Positions 1 to 10,902 of a DNA stretch of 27,370 nucleotides are shown here, in pieces. The stretch is from Cyclostephanos tholiformis (lineage: Eukaryota; Bacillariophyta; Thalassiosirophyceae; Thalassiosirales; Thalassiosiraceae). The stretch covers positions 1-27,370 of the forward strand of contig JALLPB010000794.1 of the NCBI GenBank assembly GCA_036939975.1, in the 5' to 3' direction. The notes beneath the pieces were generated by a model. The model had not been told where the DNA came from, did no database searches, and worked only from the letters and a program-made list of their open reading frames with translations. Position numbers and translations under genes: made by a program. The stretch's first letter is position 1; each line of letters opens with the position of its first letter.

Positions 1-2058
1 TGGGGAGACCCCGTACGCAAAATGAATCTGTTCCCATACGGGGACCAACATATACCGAAAAATACCGACCGATACCGACCGAAAAATACCAATTCGGTAT
101 ACAACTCTACTATATATTATTACAAGTCCATGTTAATGGCACAATAGCAACAATAGAATTGAAAGAAGGAGTTTCAGAAAGATTAAAAATACAAAGAATC
201 ATTCCACATCTCATTAAATGATCATTGGTTGATTGTTGTTGTTTTTATGTTATGGGCACTTGCCACATCAAATTATCCCATGCATTGCCCATTGCATCCA
301 ATTGTACCAAGTTGCAACAATCACAGTGCCTCTCTCACTCTACCTTCCACATCATATTGATTGTCAGGTCTTGCCCTCTCCAATAACAGCATGCCGGCGC
401 CAACGCCATTGCTCTGACAATGAGCCCACCACATCATGACAGCATGGTTGCAAATGATATGATCGTTTTCAATTAGGCGTCCAACATTCACCGTGTAGCA
501 TAATAGTTATTTCTAATTAAATAATGTGTAATAGCTTCTATGCTGTGTGGTAGATCCCGCACGATTCTGCTCGAAGCGAAAATTCGTGATTTGATGCTCT
601 GGGTAGCACGTCATCACCGACAATAGGCCGCGAATATGGAGCAATAAATATGCCGCGTCGGCAATGGAGCGCAACGTCAATTCGCTCATGGTCATGATCC
701 CTCCCGTCGTCGTTCGCGTCGGGGAGGAAGCCAGGGTTGTAACACACCAGGGCCGACGACGTAAACATCCGCGCCCCCTCCCGTCTCCTCATCGCCGACG
801 TCGCGTTTTTCGTAACATCCATCGGTCCTCGTACCCCCGCGACCATCGTCCAACGCGCGGAACGAACGATATCCATCAGATTCTCGTGGGATTCAACTAT
901 GGTACCAACGTCATCCTATCGCGATGAGCATCGTCGTACGATGCCGTCGTCGTCGACGACGACGACGTTAGCACGCGTTCCGGGATACGACTTGCGTCCA
1001 ATAACACGGCGATGGCGATATCATTATGGCCGGGTCTGTAAGGACCTCGACGCGAATAGGCGCTCCATGACTTCGACGATCGCGAAGACGATGATCCCGA
1101 CGTCGACCTCGACGACCGCTGCCTCTCCCAATGTCGTTCTCCCCCTCCTCCTCTCCCTCCCTCCCGCCATGACATGTACATCGTGTTCGAGACATTGACG
1201 CCATTCGTCGTCGTCGTCGGTCCATCGATCGGGCGCGACATTCGTCGTGGGGGCCACGTTGGCGAGACGTCGCCGCGACGAGGGCGGGATCCGCCCATCG
1301 GGGAGGGTGGGGGGGGAATCGTTTGTACTATAATGTTGTATCGTATAGACGAACGATTAATATCGCCGCTTCAGTACCCGAATGACGTCGGGAGAATGAA
1401 GAAGATGTGGACTAAACCCCGCCCCCTACCAGGAGGACGGCCGTCATCCCTAACCGTACGGCGTCGCTCAAAATCAGCAACGAGAGCCTTGTAAGACCTT
1501 TCCCCTCGCAGAGAGTTGGGTGGCCCCTTCCATGACGCGACGACGTGCAGCGACAGCGACAGCGGCGATGGAGCACATGTTGAGGACACAAAAATGATTC
1601 TATTCAGATCCGATTTAACATGGGAAATCGAAGTGGAGTTGAGGGAATGACAAGCCATGGTATGGTAACGTTTTGAGCCGTGGCCCTCGAACTTCTGCTT
1701 TGGCTGGGTGCCTAATAGTGCCGCAATGGTCCACGTCAAAATAGATGGACGGCTTGGAAAATGACAGAGGATGGGACGGTGCTATGCGCATATGCGCATC
1801 TGTGTATCCGGAAATGAAAAAAACCACAAGCCCACCTGCGAAGAATGCGTAAGACACCATCCGAAAAGAAATGTTCCCAACTGTTCTTACGTCTATATGT
1901 TTTTCACCTCTACGCTCAAAGAAATCACAGCCTTACACGCAAGTAAATGTTGTTACAGGATTCCCCAGCTCAACACACGCGGAAGAAAACGACAATATTA
2001 TTATTTGGGGGGTTCACCAATTCAATGATTGCCCCTCGAATAAAAAAATTCGAACAAG
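1..2058. other. Left intergenic region, no supported gene
   Basis: I see no convincing gene here. Bases 1-110 hold a short inverted pair (CCCCGTA near 9 and TACGGGG near 38) and several copies of ATACCGA/ACCGACCG. Bases about 640-1320 are GC-rich with dense CGT/CGA triplets, so overlapping reading frames stay open in several frames on both strands. Their products are low-complexity Arg/Ser/Thr with no recognisable domain. Bases 1784-1799 hold a 16-base palindrome made of two ATGCGCAT units. The last few hundred bases are presumably the ATG9 promoter and 5' leader. Confidence 0.5.
32..108. repeat. Short degenerate ATACCGA/ACCGACCG repeat cluster
   Basis: ATACCGA recurs about every 10-16 bases, mixed with ACCGACCGA and AAAAATACC, and the run closes with the inverted form TTCGGTAT. 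It may be the edge of a dispersed repeat or transposon lying beyond the left border. No family can be named. Confidence 0.35.
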
Positions 2059-5000
2059 ATGATAAAAGCCGCGGCGAGGAAGCTGGGCCGCGGTGTCGGC
2101 GATGGAAATACCTGGCTACAGCAGCACGACATGTACACCGTCATGGAGGGACATGACGACGAGGAGGATGAGGATTTGGCAGATTTCGGGTTGAAACATT
2201 TGGAAGGGAGGAGGTTCCGCGACGATGACGGGACTTACCACGAACCTCTGTTGCGAGGGGGGGGTGACGATCACGCCGATGACGTCGACGTCGACGAGCT
2301 GATGAGCAATCCCATGGCGGCGTCGACGATGACGTCGATGCCTTCGTCGTCGTCGCGAAGGAAACCGCCGCCGCGACCGCGAGAGCACATCGACGTCGAT
2401 GACGACCACTGCGACGCCGCCGACGAGACGTTCGGGGCATTCGTCCTCCTCAGACGGCTGAGAATCCTCCCGAAGAACGATGGATACGCCTACGTTTCCG
2501 ATCTTGACGCATTCTTCTCTTCACTGTACAATTATTACTACATGCGAGGCCTTGGGTCGATAATCGGGAAGGGATTCGTTGAGATTGCGTCTCTCTTCTT
2601 CACGCTGTGGCTTAGCATCGTCATGTTCGCGTACATCGATTGGGTGGGATTGCGAGGGTGTCATGACGAGGGCACGTGTCGCGATTCTTTCGTCGAATCT
2701 TACGTTGTGAAAAATCCGTTCTCGTCTAGTAATTCCATCCTCAGGAATTCTTGGATCGTAATTTACTGCCTCCTCTTCTCGGCATACGGTTCCTTCTGCG
2801 TGATGCAATACTTCCATTCCATAATTGCGTCGCTGGAATGTAAGGTATTCCTCGAAGAGGTGCTTGGGGTGAGCGACAGGGATCTGGAGGTGGGGGCGGT
2901 GGAATGGGGGGACATCGTGGAGAAGATGTCGGAGGCACAACGTATCGGAAAGTGTCGCGTGGCAATCCTGCCCGGCGGCGGCCTTGTCGACGGGTCGCAG
3001 CAGCGGAGAGGAATTGAAAGCTTCGCATCGTCGACGGATCGGACGGGGTGGAATGTGGTTGACGATCCGACGGGTCATCTGGTCGTGGCGCAGCGAATCA
3101 TGCGCCGGGAGAATTATATGATCGCGTTCTTCAATCTTGGCCTGCTCGATGTAACGCTCCCCAGGCTGCCACCCCGGATGTGGCCCATGACTATTCTGAC
3201 GAATCGACCCACCGATGATCCGCTGGTCTTCTTCTCGAAGAGCATCGAGTGGAGCGTGTATTTTTGCGTCCTAAACTACATGTTCAACCACTCGCGTAGG
3301 GTTAGGCCCGCCTTCTATGGCGATCCGTCCTCGCTCAGGAGGCGATTCGTGCTGTGCGGCGTCGCGCACGCGATATTCATGCCGTTCCTGTTGTTCTTCG
3401 TGACGTTGCACTTTTTCATGTCGAACTTATATGATTGGCAGTCGACGAAGGAATATTTGGGGCCGAGGGAGTGGTCGTCGTTGGCACGATGGACGTTCCG
3501 AGAATACAATGAACTACCACACTCATTCGAGAAACGAATGGAACCATCGTACAAGTCTGCTTCTGCATACCTTGACTTGTTTGGCAGACCAAGTCCATTC
3601 AAGGTGGCATTAGCGCGCTTGCTGGTATTCGTTTCTGGGTCGCTGGGGGCATTGCTGCTGGCGTTCGCGACCATGAATGATGCAATATTATTGCACGTCA
3701 AGATTGGGGATTGGAATCTACTTTGGTATGCGGGCATGCTAGGCGCCTGTTTCTCCATGGGAAAGGGTATGTTGCCCAAACCCACCAATCCTTACTTTGG
3801 TCACGCACGTCGCAATCTGATTAACGATATGAATTTGGAGTTGGAAAAGTTGGCTACGCACACGCATTTCCTCCCCCAAACGTGGCGAGGTAGGGCGGCG
3901 GATAGCAGAACGAAGGCAGCCTTTTCGTCAATGTTTAAGTTCAAAGCATCCCTTTTTGTCGATGAAGTATTATCTATCATGGCAGCGCCGATCATTCTTT
4001 GCGTATCGTTGCCGCGATGTGCGGACAAACTTTGCGATTTCGTGCGAGACTCTAAAGTGGAAGTCCCTAGCCTTGGTGATGTAGTCGGATATTCAACATT
4101 TGACTTCGACTCGTTTGAGGACGAGAATTGGACGGGCAAAAGTTTAGACCAAAGTTCCAAACTATCTATTCGTGACACTGGGGAGCGTCTATTCAAGGTC
4201 AACGACAGGCCTAAGTCGCGCCATGGGAAGATGGAGAAGAGTTTCTTCAACTTTAAGGGCGTATATCCCAACTGGAAGATGCCGGAAAGCGGGAGGAACC
4301 TTGTCGAGAAAATCGAATCCTATCGGAAACACCAGAATATTGCCCTTGTTCGCGAAAGGAGACTCCACATAGAGGCAGCCGTGGCACAGCTCGAAACTCT
4401 CCATCGTCTGGAGATGGAAAGGGAGAAAAAATCAACGGCCGGCCTGGCTGGATTTGTTGATGATCAACACATTCGATCGGTATCATCAGGACCTGATAGT
4501 GGTGGTGGTGGGGCCCGAGGCGCAAGCCTATCGCATCACTCAGATGATGCTGTGAGTGATCACAAATCTTTTGGCTCCTTCCCACACGATGAATTCCATC
4601 ATCCACATGCGCACTTTGAAGAATCAATCCACTCGTCTGCACCTCCGATGTATGCATTTGCGCATTCCTCTGCAGATTTCGGCCCGAATCCAGGCGACTA
4701 TCATCCAACAGCATCATCACCGACACGGTTCATGGCAAATAGCAGTCACGCAAGAGAACGCGTGATGCACTATGCGGATCCTGGCCTTTCCATGGATCTG
4801 AGAGAGTTGCTGAACGCGTCCACGCTCTATGATCCATCTGCATCACAGCAATCGTTCACGGGCAGTTTAATCCCGATGGATGATCAGTCAGCATCAATTC
4901 TCGACGTTAGATCAGACCAGCAGGTAACGGCAATAATTCCCACTCTCACTTTGCTTTTGTTGTTATGATCTCAACTCACGCTAGAACCTCTTTCAGTTTT

Positions 5001-5074
5001 TGTGGTTAGATCGTTATCATTCAGAGATGGCCCGCGATGGGAGGATTAATGGGATGCCGATGCCAAGACGATAG
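2059..5074 (+). CDS. ATG9: Autophagy-related protein 9 (ATG9), two exons
   Basis: ATG9 is the multispanning lipid scramblase of autophagy, carried on Golgi/endosome-derived vesicles that seed the phagophore. The core shows family-typical blocks: DLDAFFSSLYNYYYMRGLG (about 149-167), membrane helix about 170-195, helix about 230-255, RIMRRENYMIAFFN (about 347), paired hydrophobic segments near 430-454 and 519-570, and FVDEVLSIMAAPIILCVSL (about 633) followed by VEVPSLGDVVGYSTFDF. The N-terminal 120 residues are acidic with Ser/Pro/Arg tracts; the tail (about 790-950) is Ser/His-rich. Exon 1 (2059-4923) runs on to a stop at 4968, but CAG|GTAACG at 4924 and CTCTTTCAG ending at 4996 define a phase-0 intron of 73 nt. 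The last exon, 4997-5074, adds FLWLDRYHSEMARDG and ten more residues before TAG, about 980 aa in all. The start is the first in-frame ATG; Met25 is an alternative. The family call is very secure, the last exon likely. Confidence 0.93.
4924..4996 (+). other. Proposed ATG9 intron (73 nt)
   Basis: The GTAACG donor follows CAG, and a pyrimidine-rich CTCTTTCAG forms the acceptor. Splicing is phase 0 and replaces the odd hydrophobic read-through tail VTAIIPTLTLLLLL with a tail containing WLDRYHSE. Confidence 0.6.
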
Positions 5075-5443
5075 AGATACGAAACATAGTGGTATCATGA
5101 AACAGACTCGTCAATGGCACCTCAACAAGCACGTACCCACCGCGATTCTACGTGAAGTGATGATTAAGTCTGTCTTGCGTTTGCATAGGTCATGCAATTG
5201 AGCGTACGCTGTTAAGTTCATAAAGTTCACGTCGCGGTCAATGTCGATACGACCCTCCAGGGAATCGGCATATCGTCGTTTCTCGTCACAGAGTAATTGT
5301 TCCGATCCTGAGGCGTAGCCGTTGCCACAAGGAGCTCAGCCCTTCCTCTCGAAGTGTGAATCCGAGCTTCGCGGCGAGCTTCGCGCTAAGGCGATCTGTA
5401 ACTGTAACTAGTAATTATACTCATGTGAGAGTAATATCGTTAT
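5075..5443. other. Convergent intergenic region between ATG9 and the transporter gene
   Basis: This stretch holds the 3' ends of both flanking genes. No coding signal is seen. A local direct repeat, CGAGCTTCGCG, occurs at 5363-5373 and 5375-5385. Confidence 0.5.
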
Positions 5444-7084
5444 TTATAGTCCCTTCTTTCTCTCTACGTTACGGTCATCTGACTTGTTCCTCTCCGCAAC
5501 CAACCGCTCCGCCTCCTCCTTACTTGGAATTAAATTGCTCAGGCAAACGACTGATGACAGCCAAGCCACCGTTACAGCCAAGGTCACCCCGGACAGGCCT
5601 AATCTCCCGCCACTCGAGAAATGAAGTCCCGATAGTATTAGGGCCATTCCGGACTTTCCGAATCTATTTGCGAAGACTGCCACAATTTCCTTGCCCTTGA
5701 ATCGCGCGTCGAACGACAGCGGCATGTACGCCATTTCGGCAAGGATGTTACGGAGCGAATAATCCATGGTCTTAGCGGTGAGGAAACTCACAGCGATCAG
5801 GTACAGTGCCGACGACGAGGACGATATTCCGAGTTCGTCAGGAAAAATCGACACAGGGAGGGATTGAACGGCAGCGCAAACGAAGGGAAGGATCGGCATG
5901 AGCCTCCACAATATTTTAGGTTCAGTCGATAACGTCGGCATGATGAAAAATTGAAACACGGTGGACAAACCGTTTACGGAAGCGTAAAATTTGCCGGTCC
6001 ACGCGGCGCGATCGGCATCGTTGGGCACGGCGTCCTTAAGTTGCGTGACCAAACGCGTGTTCAGAATGGTGGAAAGGCTTTGGAAGGTGAGGGCCTCGAA
6101 GAATAGCGCGCCGAGGGTGGGCACTCCACGAAAGAGGGAGATGCCGTTTCGTATTTGAGAGACGAGCGAATTGTTGGGTTGCGACTTATCCGAGTTCGAC
6201 GTCGATGATCTCTTGGACTCGTTCTCATTCGTTGATCCCGTTCTCGTCATGGTGTTTTTCTTCTCCCATTCCGGACCGAACCCGTGCCTATCGGAGTTAG
6301 AATAGGCCCAATCCGCCAACAGGCACGTACACGAGAGCGATGCCGCCGCAATACCCAACAATCCCGGTAGGCCCATTCGACTTACGACCCTCGATACGCT
6401 CGCGCCCGCGATCATGCTCGATATCGAGCTCAGGCCCGCGATGTAGCTGTAATACCTCCCTGCCTGATTCGGCGTGCAGATGCTCCCGATGAACGACCAC
6501 TGCTGAGCGTAAAGCAGTTGGGCGTAACTATTCTGGAAGACGAATGATACCCAAACGATCAATTGTCCCAGCGTCCACGAGAGAAATTTCGTGCTCGCCC
6601 ATCCCCCCCCACCAACGCCGTTGATATGCATAGCGGCGACCGCGATGCCCGACGATGCCAACACGGATATGCACAGCAGCGTGGTATCCCTCAGCGCCCT
6701 CCGCGGCCCCCACGCGTCCAGCCGTCTCCCGTACGACAAAAGCAGCGCCACCGAGACGGGACTAACGAACGTCATCGCCAACGGGTAGTACGATCCCGAA
6801 TTCGAGCCGAAGCCGTGAGTTTCTGACGTGAATAACGCCACGTTCGACCCGCGAGCGAATTCGTAACCGAAGAAGTGCAATGCCATCGCCACGGACATGG
6901 CGATGCACGACTTCGATTCGGGCGTCTTCATCCCATTGGTCCATTGAGGAAGTGAGGATAGGAGGGGAGAATCCCGTGCAACGGCGGCCGATAGGGCGGT
7001 GACGACCGACGTGCGGGACGGAGCCGTCGAGGGCATCAACATTGATTGTGGATGGTGAAGTGTGCGGTATGATGTTGCATGCAT
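5444..7084 (-). CDS. AAA-like / MFS-type membrane transporter
   Basis: A 546-residue polytopic membrane protein with about 11-12 hydrophobic segments. It starts at the first ATG (7084); an upstream GTG in frame is not a credible eukaryotic start. The Ser/Thr-rich N-terminus (about 50 residues, few acidic) could be an organelle-targeting peptide. Repeat-like halves are split by a polar loop (about 270-310, rich in Ser/Asn/Lys). The C-terminal half has KTMDYSLRNILAEMAYMPLS, then FKGKEIVAVFANRFGKSG. This block resembles the conserved region of bacterial and plastid ATP:ADP antiporter (AAA/Tlc-type) proteins, where DYS, E-YxPL, KxKE and R-GKS recur. I infer a nucleotide-transporter-like member of the MFS clan; the substrate cannot be read from sequence. 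It is divergent from the TrhO-RluA gene and convergent with ATG9. No intron is needed. Confidence 0.75.
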   Translation of the reverse strand: MHATSYRTLHHPQSMLMPSTAPSRTSVVTALSAAVARDSPLLSSLPQWTNGMKTPESKSCIAMSVAMALHFFGYEFARGSNVALFTSETHGFGSNSGSYYPLAMTFVSPVSVALLLSYGRRLDAWGPRRALRDTTLLCISVLASSGIAVAAMHINGVGGGGWASTKFLSWTLGQLIVWVSFVFQNSYAQLLYAQQWSFIGSICTPNQAGRYYSYIAGLSSISSMIAGASVSRVVSRMGLPGLLGIAAASLSCTCLLADWAYSNSDRHGFGPEWEKKNTMTRTGSTNENESKRSSTSNSDKSQPNNSLVSQIRNGISLFRGVPTLGALFFEALTFQSLSTILNTRLVTQLKDAVPNDADRAAWTGKFYASVNGLSTVFQFFIMPTLSTEPKILWRLMPILPFVCAAVQSLPVSIFPDELGISSSSSALYLIAVSFLTAKTMDYSLRNILAEMAYMPLSFDARFKGKEIVAVFANRFGKSGMALILSGLHFSSGGRLGLSGVTLAVTVAWLSSVVCLSNLIPSKEEAERLVAERNKSDDRNVERKKGL

Positions 7085-7353
7085 GGTCACTTGAAAGTTT
7101 TTAGTGTTGGAGTGTTACGTTTCTATCCAGGAATTAGTATGATAAAAGGCGGGGAGGGAAACAGTCGCCCATCATCTCTAATATCCATCCATGCCAACCC
7201 TATCGTCAGCTCCGGCTCTTCATGGTCCTAAAATAAATGAATCCGCAGCGATTTTATTATTTGTTCTCCCGTCCTTAGCTTGTTTATTAGAGTATGATTT
7301 TACCGAATTAGGGAATTCTCGTGGCAAAGGTCAAACATTTGGCAAGGACAGCG
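7085..7353. promoter_or_regulatory. Shared divergent promoter region (transporter / TrhO-RluA)
   Basis: 269 bp separate the two start codons, which point away from each other, so both promoters must lie here. AT-rich stretches occur at 7227-7310. No specific factor site is assigned. Confidence 0.5.
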
Positions 7354-10300
7354 ATGTCATCGAGGGGTAGCTGCGTCGACGGCGGCGAGAGCGAAGAACG
7401 ACGTCACTGCATCCTCTTTTACAAGTACCATCCCCTCACCGACGACCATGAGGTCCTCGAGGTATACCGCGCGGCCACGGAGGCATTATGCGCCTCCCTA
7501 AACCTCACCGGACGCGTCCTATTGGGATTGTCCAAGCACGGGGAGGGGGTCAACGGAACACTAGCGGGATCGAGGGGGGACCTCCAAGCATACGTCGACT
7601 GCATGCTCGGGGTCGGAGATGGAGGAGACGTGGGAGGGGGGGCTGGCGCCGCCTCGAAGCTGGCGGACGAAGGAGAAGACGACGACGACGACCGGGGGAG
7701 GAGGAGGAGGAGGAGGAGGAGGAGGGATTGCGTCGTCGCATTTCGCGACACGTCGAGGCGATTCTTCGCTGATTTGGACCTACCCGAACTGCTATTGGCC
7801 GGACCGGACGATTTCAAGTGGAGCAGCACGCCATCGTCATCCTCGCCTACGATGATCGGAGGAGGAGGACGCGATGTCGTTTTAAAGGAGGAGGATGAAG
7901 ATTGGTTCCCGGACTTGAACGTCAAAATCGTAAAGGAGATCATATCGAGCGGCGGGGCCTTCTCGGACATAACCACGGAGGATACGTCAGTTGGATATCT
8001 CACGCCGAAAGAGTGGCATGACGAAATTCTGGCGTTGTTGAAAAGAGATGAGAGAAGGAAGAGGATGACGCAGAAGGAGGGATGTCTTCCAAAAAAGGAG
8101 GGAGAACGAGATAAAGGCGATGACGAAGGCTTTGAACACGACAACGACGACGACTGTGATGATAACGACGCCGACGACGTTGAAACGGTGTTGATAGACG
8201 TTAGAAATCACAAGGAGTGTCAGATTGGATCTTTCGCGCCGGGGATATCCATCGATCCGCATACCAAGACTTTCGCCCAGTTCCCCAAATGGGTGAAGGA
8301 GAACTCAGCAACAACGTTAGCGAACAAGCGAATATTGATGTACTGCACCGGGGGGATACGATGCGAGAAGGCGTCCGCCTACGTTCGCAAATTGGTGCCG
8401 CAGAATAAAGGCATGTAAGAGAAACGGGCATGTCATTTTTCTTTTGCTTTAATCAAATTTCATTTGTTCTCATCTTGTTCTTCATAAAGATACCACCTCA
8501 AAGGAGGGATTCACAAATATCTCGAAGAATTCGGTCAGGGCACGGGCGGCGACAACGGCGAAAGATGTGCCCAGGATGAAGACGACGACAAGAATGCGTG
8601 GGCGCGTCGTACTTACGATGACGATTATCGTGACGAATGTCTGTTCGTGGGCAAGAACTTCGTGTTTGATAGGCGCGGGCAACTTGACGCGAGGGGCCAC
8701 GGGATGAAGGAGGGTGCAACTTCTCGCGCCGAGGGATGTGTTTCATCGCGATCGAACGCCGACGTTGATGCGTCGATTGTCGTTGTTGGGAGGTGCCTGT
8801 ATTGTGGCGATCCTTACGACGTCTTTCGCCCCGAGTGCGTTTGCACAGTCTGTCGCGAACCCGTGCTAGCGTGCGATCGATGCCGATCGGATCTGCGCCA
8901 GGGACAGGTAATATTACGCGGTCTCCTCGCGCCGTCGTCGAAAGATAAAGCCACCGCTAGTATGGAAATTTCCTGCAGGGCGGAATACCATTGTGAGGGT
9001 CACTTCCATTTGAACAAATGCTACTTCACGTGCCTCCATGGCTTCTGCGTTGCCGATTGCAATGAACAATTGGAGCGATTGCGGCTATTTCATCAAGACT
9101 TGGAAGGAATGGGGAGGAAAGGCCGGAATAGTCGACGGACGTTGAGGAGACAGATGGAAAAAATCGAAGCTTACGTAAGGCAAATGCTGAGTAGTGACGC
9201 GGACAAAAATGCCAATCCAGAGGCTGAAATTCAATGTCGCCATTGTGGATCATATACCTGCGCCTCAGATTGTTGGGGCTTTCACGGTGGCAAGACAAGG
9301 ATGGATAACATGAGCAGAAAGAATCATTGTGAGAACGGCCATCTGAGCAGCAGCGCCAATTCAAGTGACAATGTCGATTCCGAAAGGCTAAACAAGCAAA
9401 GAGCTCGCGTTTCATCGAATCAACGTCCGGGAAAGCGTCTCAAACGCCAGAATGATACATTGGAGATCGAGATGCTTCAACTGTGGAGTCCACCATCTCG
9501 GCATCGAAATGATTCTACCAGTTTGAGAGTTCCTCCTCCCGTCGTACGCACTTTAAAATCGGGAGTCAAGGGGAGATGGTGTGGCAAGACTGTAAGTTGG
9601 GTGTTGATGAATGAATTTGGAGAGTTCTCGCGTGGCTTGACTCGGGAACAAGTGTATGAGAATATAGAGCGAGTTATCGTCGCGGGTTTAGTCCGCATCA
9701 ACGGAGTCCCAGTGAAGTCGTCGGATGTTGTGCTTCAAAATATGGATACTTTGGAACGAATCGTTCATTGGCATGAACCCCCAATAATTGTCCCGCAAAA
9801 GATATCACTGACAAAGCAAATTTTACCAGGTAAAATCCTCCCCAACGAATTCAAATCAACTGACAGCTCAATACTGTATTGCATAAATAAACCGTCGAGT
9901 GTTCCGGTCCATCCCGCTGGACCGTATTATGCGAACTCTCTTCTGCTAATGGTAGAAGCCCAAGAAGGGCTGCCCCCGAAGACTCTCATTCCTCTCCATC
10001 GTATCGACCGTGTCACAAGCGGTTTGCTGCTATGCGCCGACGCCTCAAGTGTAGCGAAGGTAATTCAAGCGAATACAATCAACAAAAGTGATGAAAGTAA
10101 TCCTCCTGTGAGGAAATTGTACCTGGCAAGAGTAAAGGGCAAATTTCCAGCGACCTCCGTCGAAGGTCCGACGATGCCCAAAGAGCTTTCCGGTATCGCT
10201 TCGATCGTATGGTGCGGTGATGATGCCAATATTATTGAAGTTAATGCGCCTATAGCCGTGCAGCTGGAGCCAAACGAGGACACTCCTAGAGGAAGCATCA

Positions 10301-10902
10301 AGGAAAACGGCCAACTCAATTCGATGATGCATCGTACTGTTAGTTCAAATGGAAAGCATTCCACGAGCCGATTCAAACTCATTTCTTACGATGCATCTAG
10401 CAATAATTCGTTGGTATCTTGCTCCCCCATCACAGGACGTGGTCACCAGTTACGCGTGCACCTTCAACTCATTGGTTTTCCCATCCACAATGATGTTGAG
10501 TATGGAGGAACAGTGAATGTTGAGAACCTGAATGAACAGAAAAATCTTTCGGCTCGATCTATGTGGGAAGCTGCCTCTGCCACCTCTACATGTCGCCACG
10601 AAGAAACAATTACCTCTACTGAAGTAGAATCTGCCCTCCAATTGTGCAAATGCTGCATCGGGGGGCTGGACGGAATCAAAGCATCCTTTAATACGGCCCA
10701 GCTTTTGGCGGGTGGTCATTCAATTGACTTGCATGCGTATAAATATTGCTTATATTTTCAGGAAAAAGGGCCGAAAAACCGGAAACAGACAGAATCAGTT
10801 GGCGAGGAAAGTGTTGCATCGATTGAAATGACGACCGATCTCCCACCATGGGCTTCATCGTTTGTAGACCTGATGTCAAATACCTTGACCTGGCTAAATT
10901 AA
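7354..10902 (+). CDS. TrhO-type rhodanese fused to RluA-type pseudouridine synthase, two exons
   Basis: Exon 1 is 7354-8414, exon 2 is 8490-10902; about 1157 aa. The start is the first ATG; the open frame reaches back to GTG at 7321. The N-terminus carries the TrhO/TSTD2 lead domain (FYKYHPLTD, then GEGVNGTLAG), interrupted by an acidic/arginine insertion, then WFPDLNVKIVKEII, EWHDEI and the rhodanese loop CTGGIRCEKAS with Cys331 and Cys337. Splicing restores IYHLKGGIHKYLEEFG, then KNFVFDRRG and a Cys-rich zinc-like module (CLYCG...CVCTVC...CDRC), as in TrhO proteins that hydroxylate tRNA U34. A second Cys/His-rich stretch follows (about 480-600), then an S4-like start (SWVLMNEFGEFSRGLT) and the RluA catalytic core: HRIDRVTSGLLL with Asp860, and ITGRGHQLRVHLQLIG. 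Both halves keep their catalytic motifs. I infer a bifunctional RNA-modification enzyme. The nearby ACT|GTAAGT at about 9591 is a good donor sequence but lies in conserved coding and is probably not used. Confidence 0.88.
7695..7724 (+). repeat. (GGA)n microsatellite in coding sequence
   Basis: About nine AGG triplets in frame encode a run of nine arginines just after a run of aspartates, in the insertion between the two halves of the TrhO lead domain. It is a likely slippage site and probably a disordered linker. Confidence 0.8.
8415..8489 (+). other. Intron joining TrhO and RluA frames (75 nt)
   Basis: The donor is CAT|GTAAGA, the acceptor is CATAAAG|ATACC, and splicing is phase 2. The join makes ATA (Ile) and gives GIYHLKGGIHKYLEEFG, the exact continuation expected after the rhodanese loop. 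That makes the intron nearly certain. Confidence 0.9.

Noticed and set aside
538..1494. Several overlapping open frames on both strands
   Set aside because: They arise from stop-poor CGT/CGA triplet sequence; the products are low-complexity and have no domain.
1784..1799. ATGCGCAT doubled palindrome as a regulatory site
   Set aside because: The palindrome is real, but no family of binding sites can be named and one copy is weak evidence.
7419..8144. 241-codon minus-strand frame opposite the TrhO exon
   Set aside because: Ser/Pro-rich antisense shadow of acidic/Arg coding sequence on the plus strand, with no domain.
9592..9600. ACT|GTAAGT as a splice donor in the RluA part
   Set aside because: Reading through gives GKTVSWVLMNEFGEF, which fits the start of an RluA-type protein; no stop forces splicing.
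8647..10902. Pseudouridine synthase as a separate gene starting at 8647
   Set aside because: The start is GTG, the frame is open back to 8490, and splicing completes a TrhO-specific motif across the junction.
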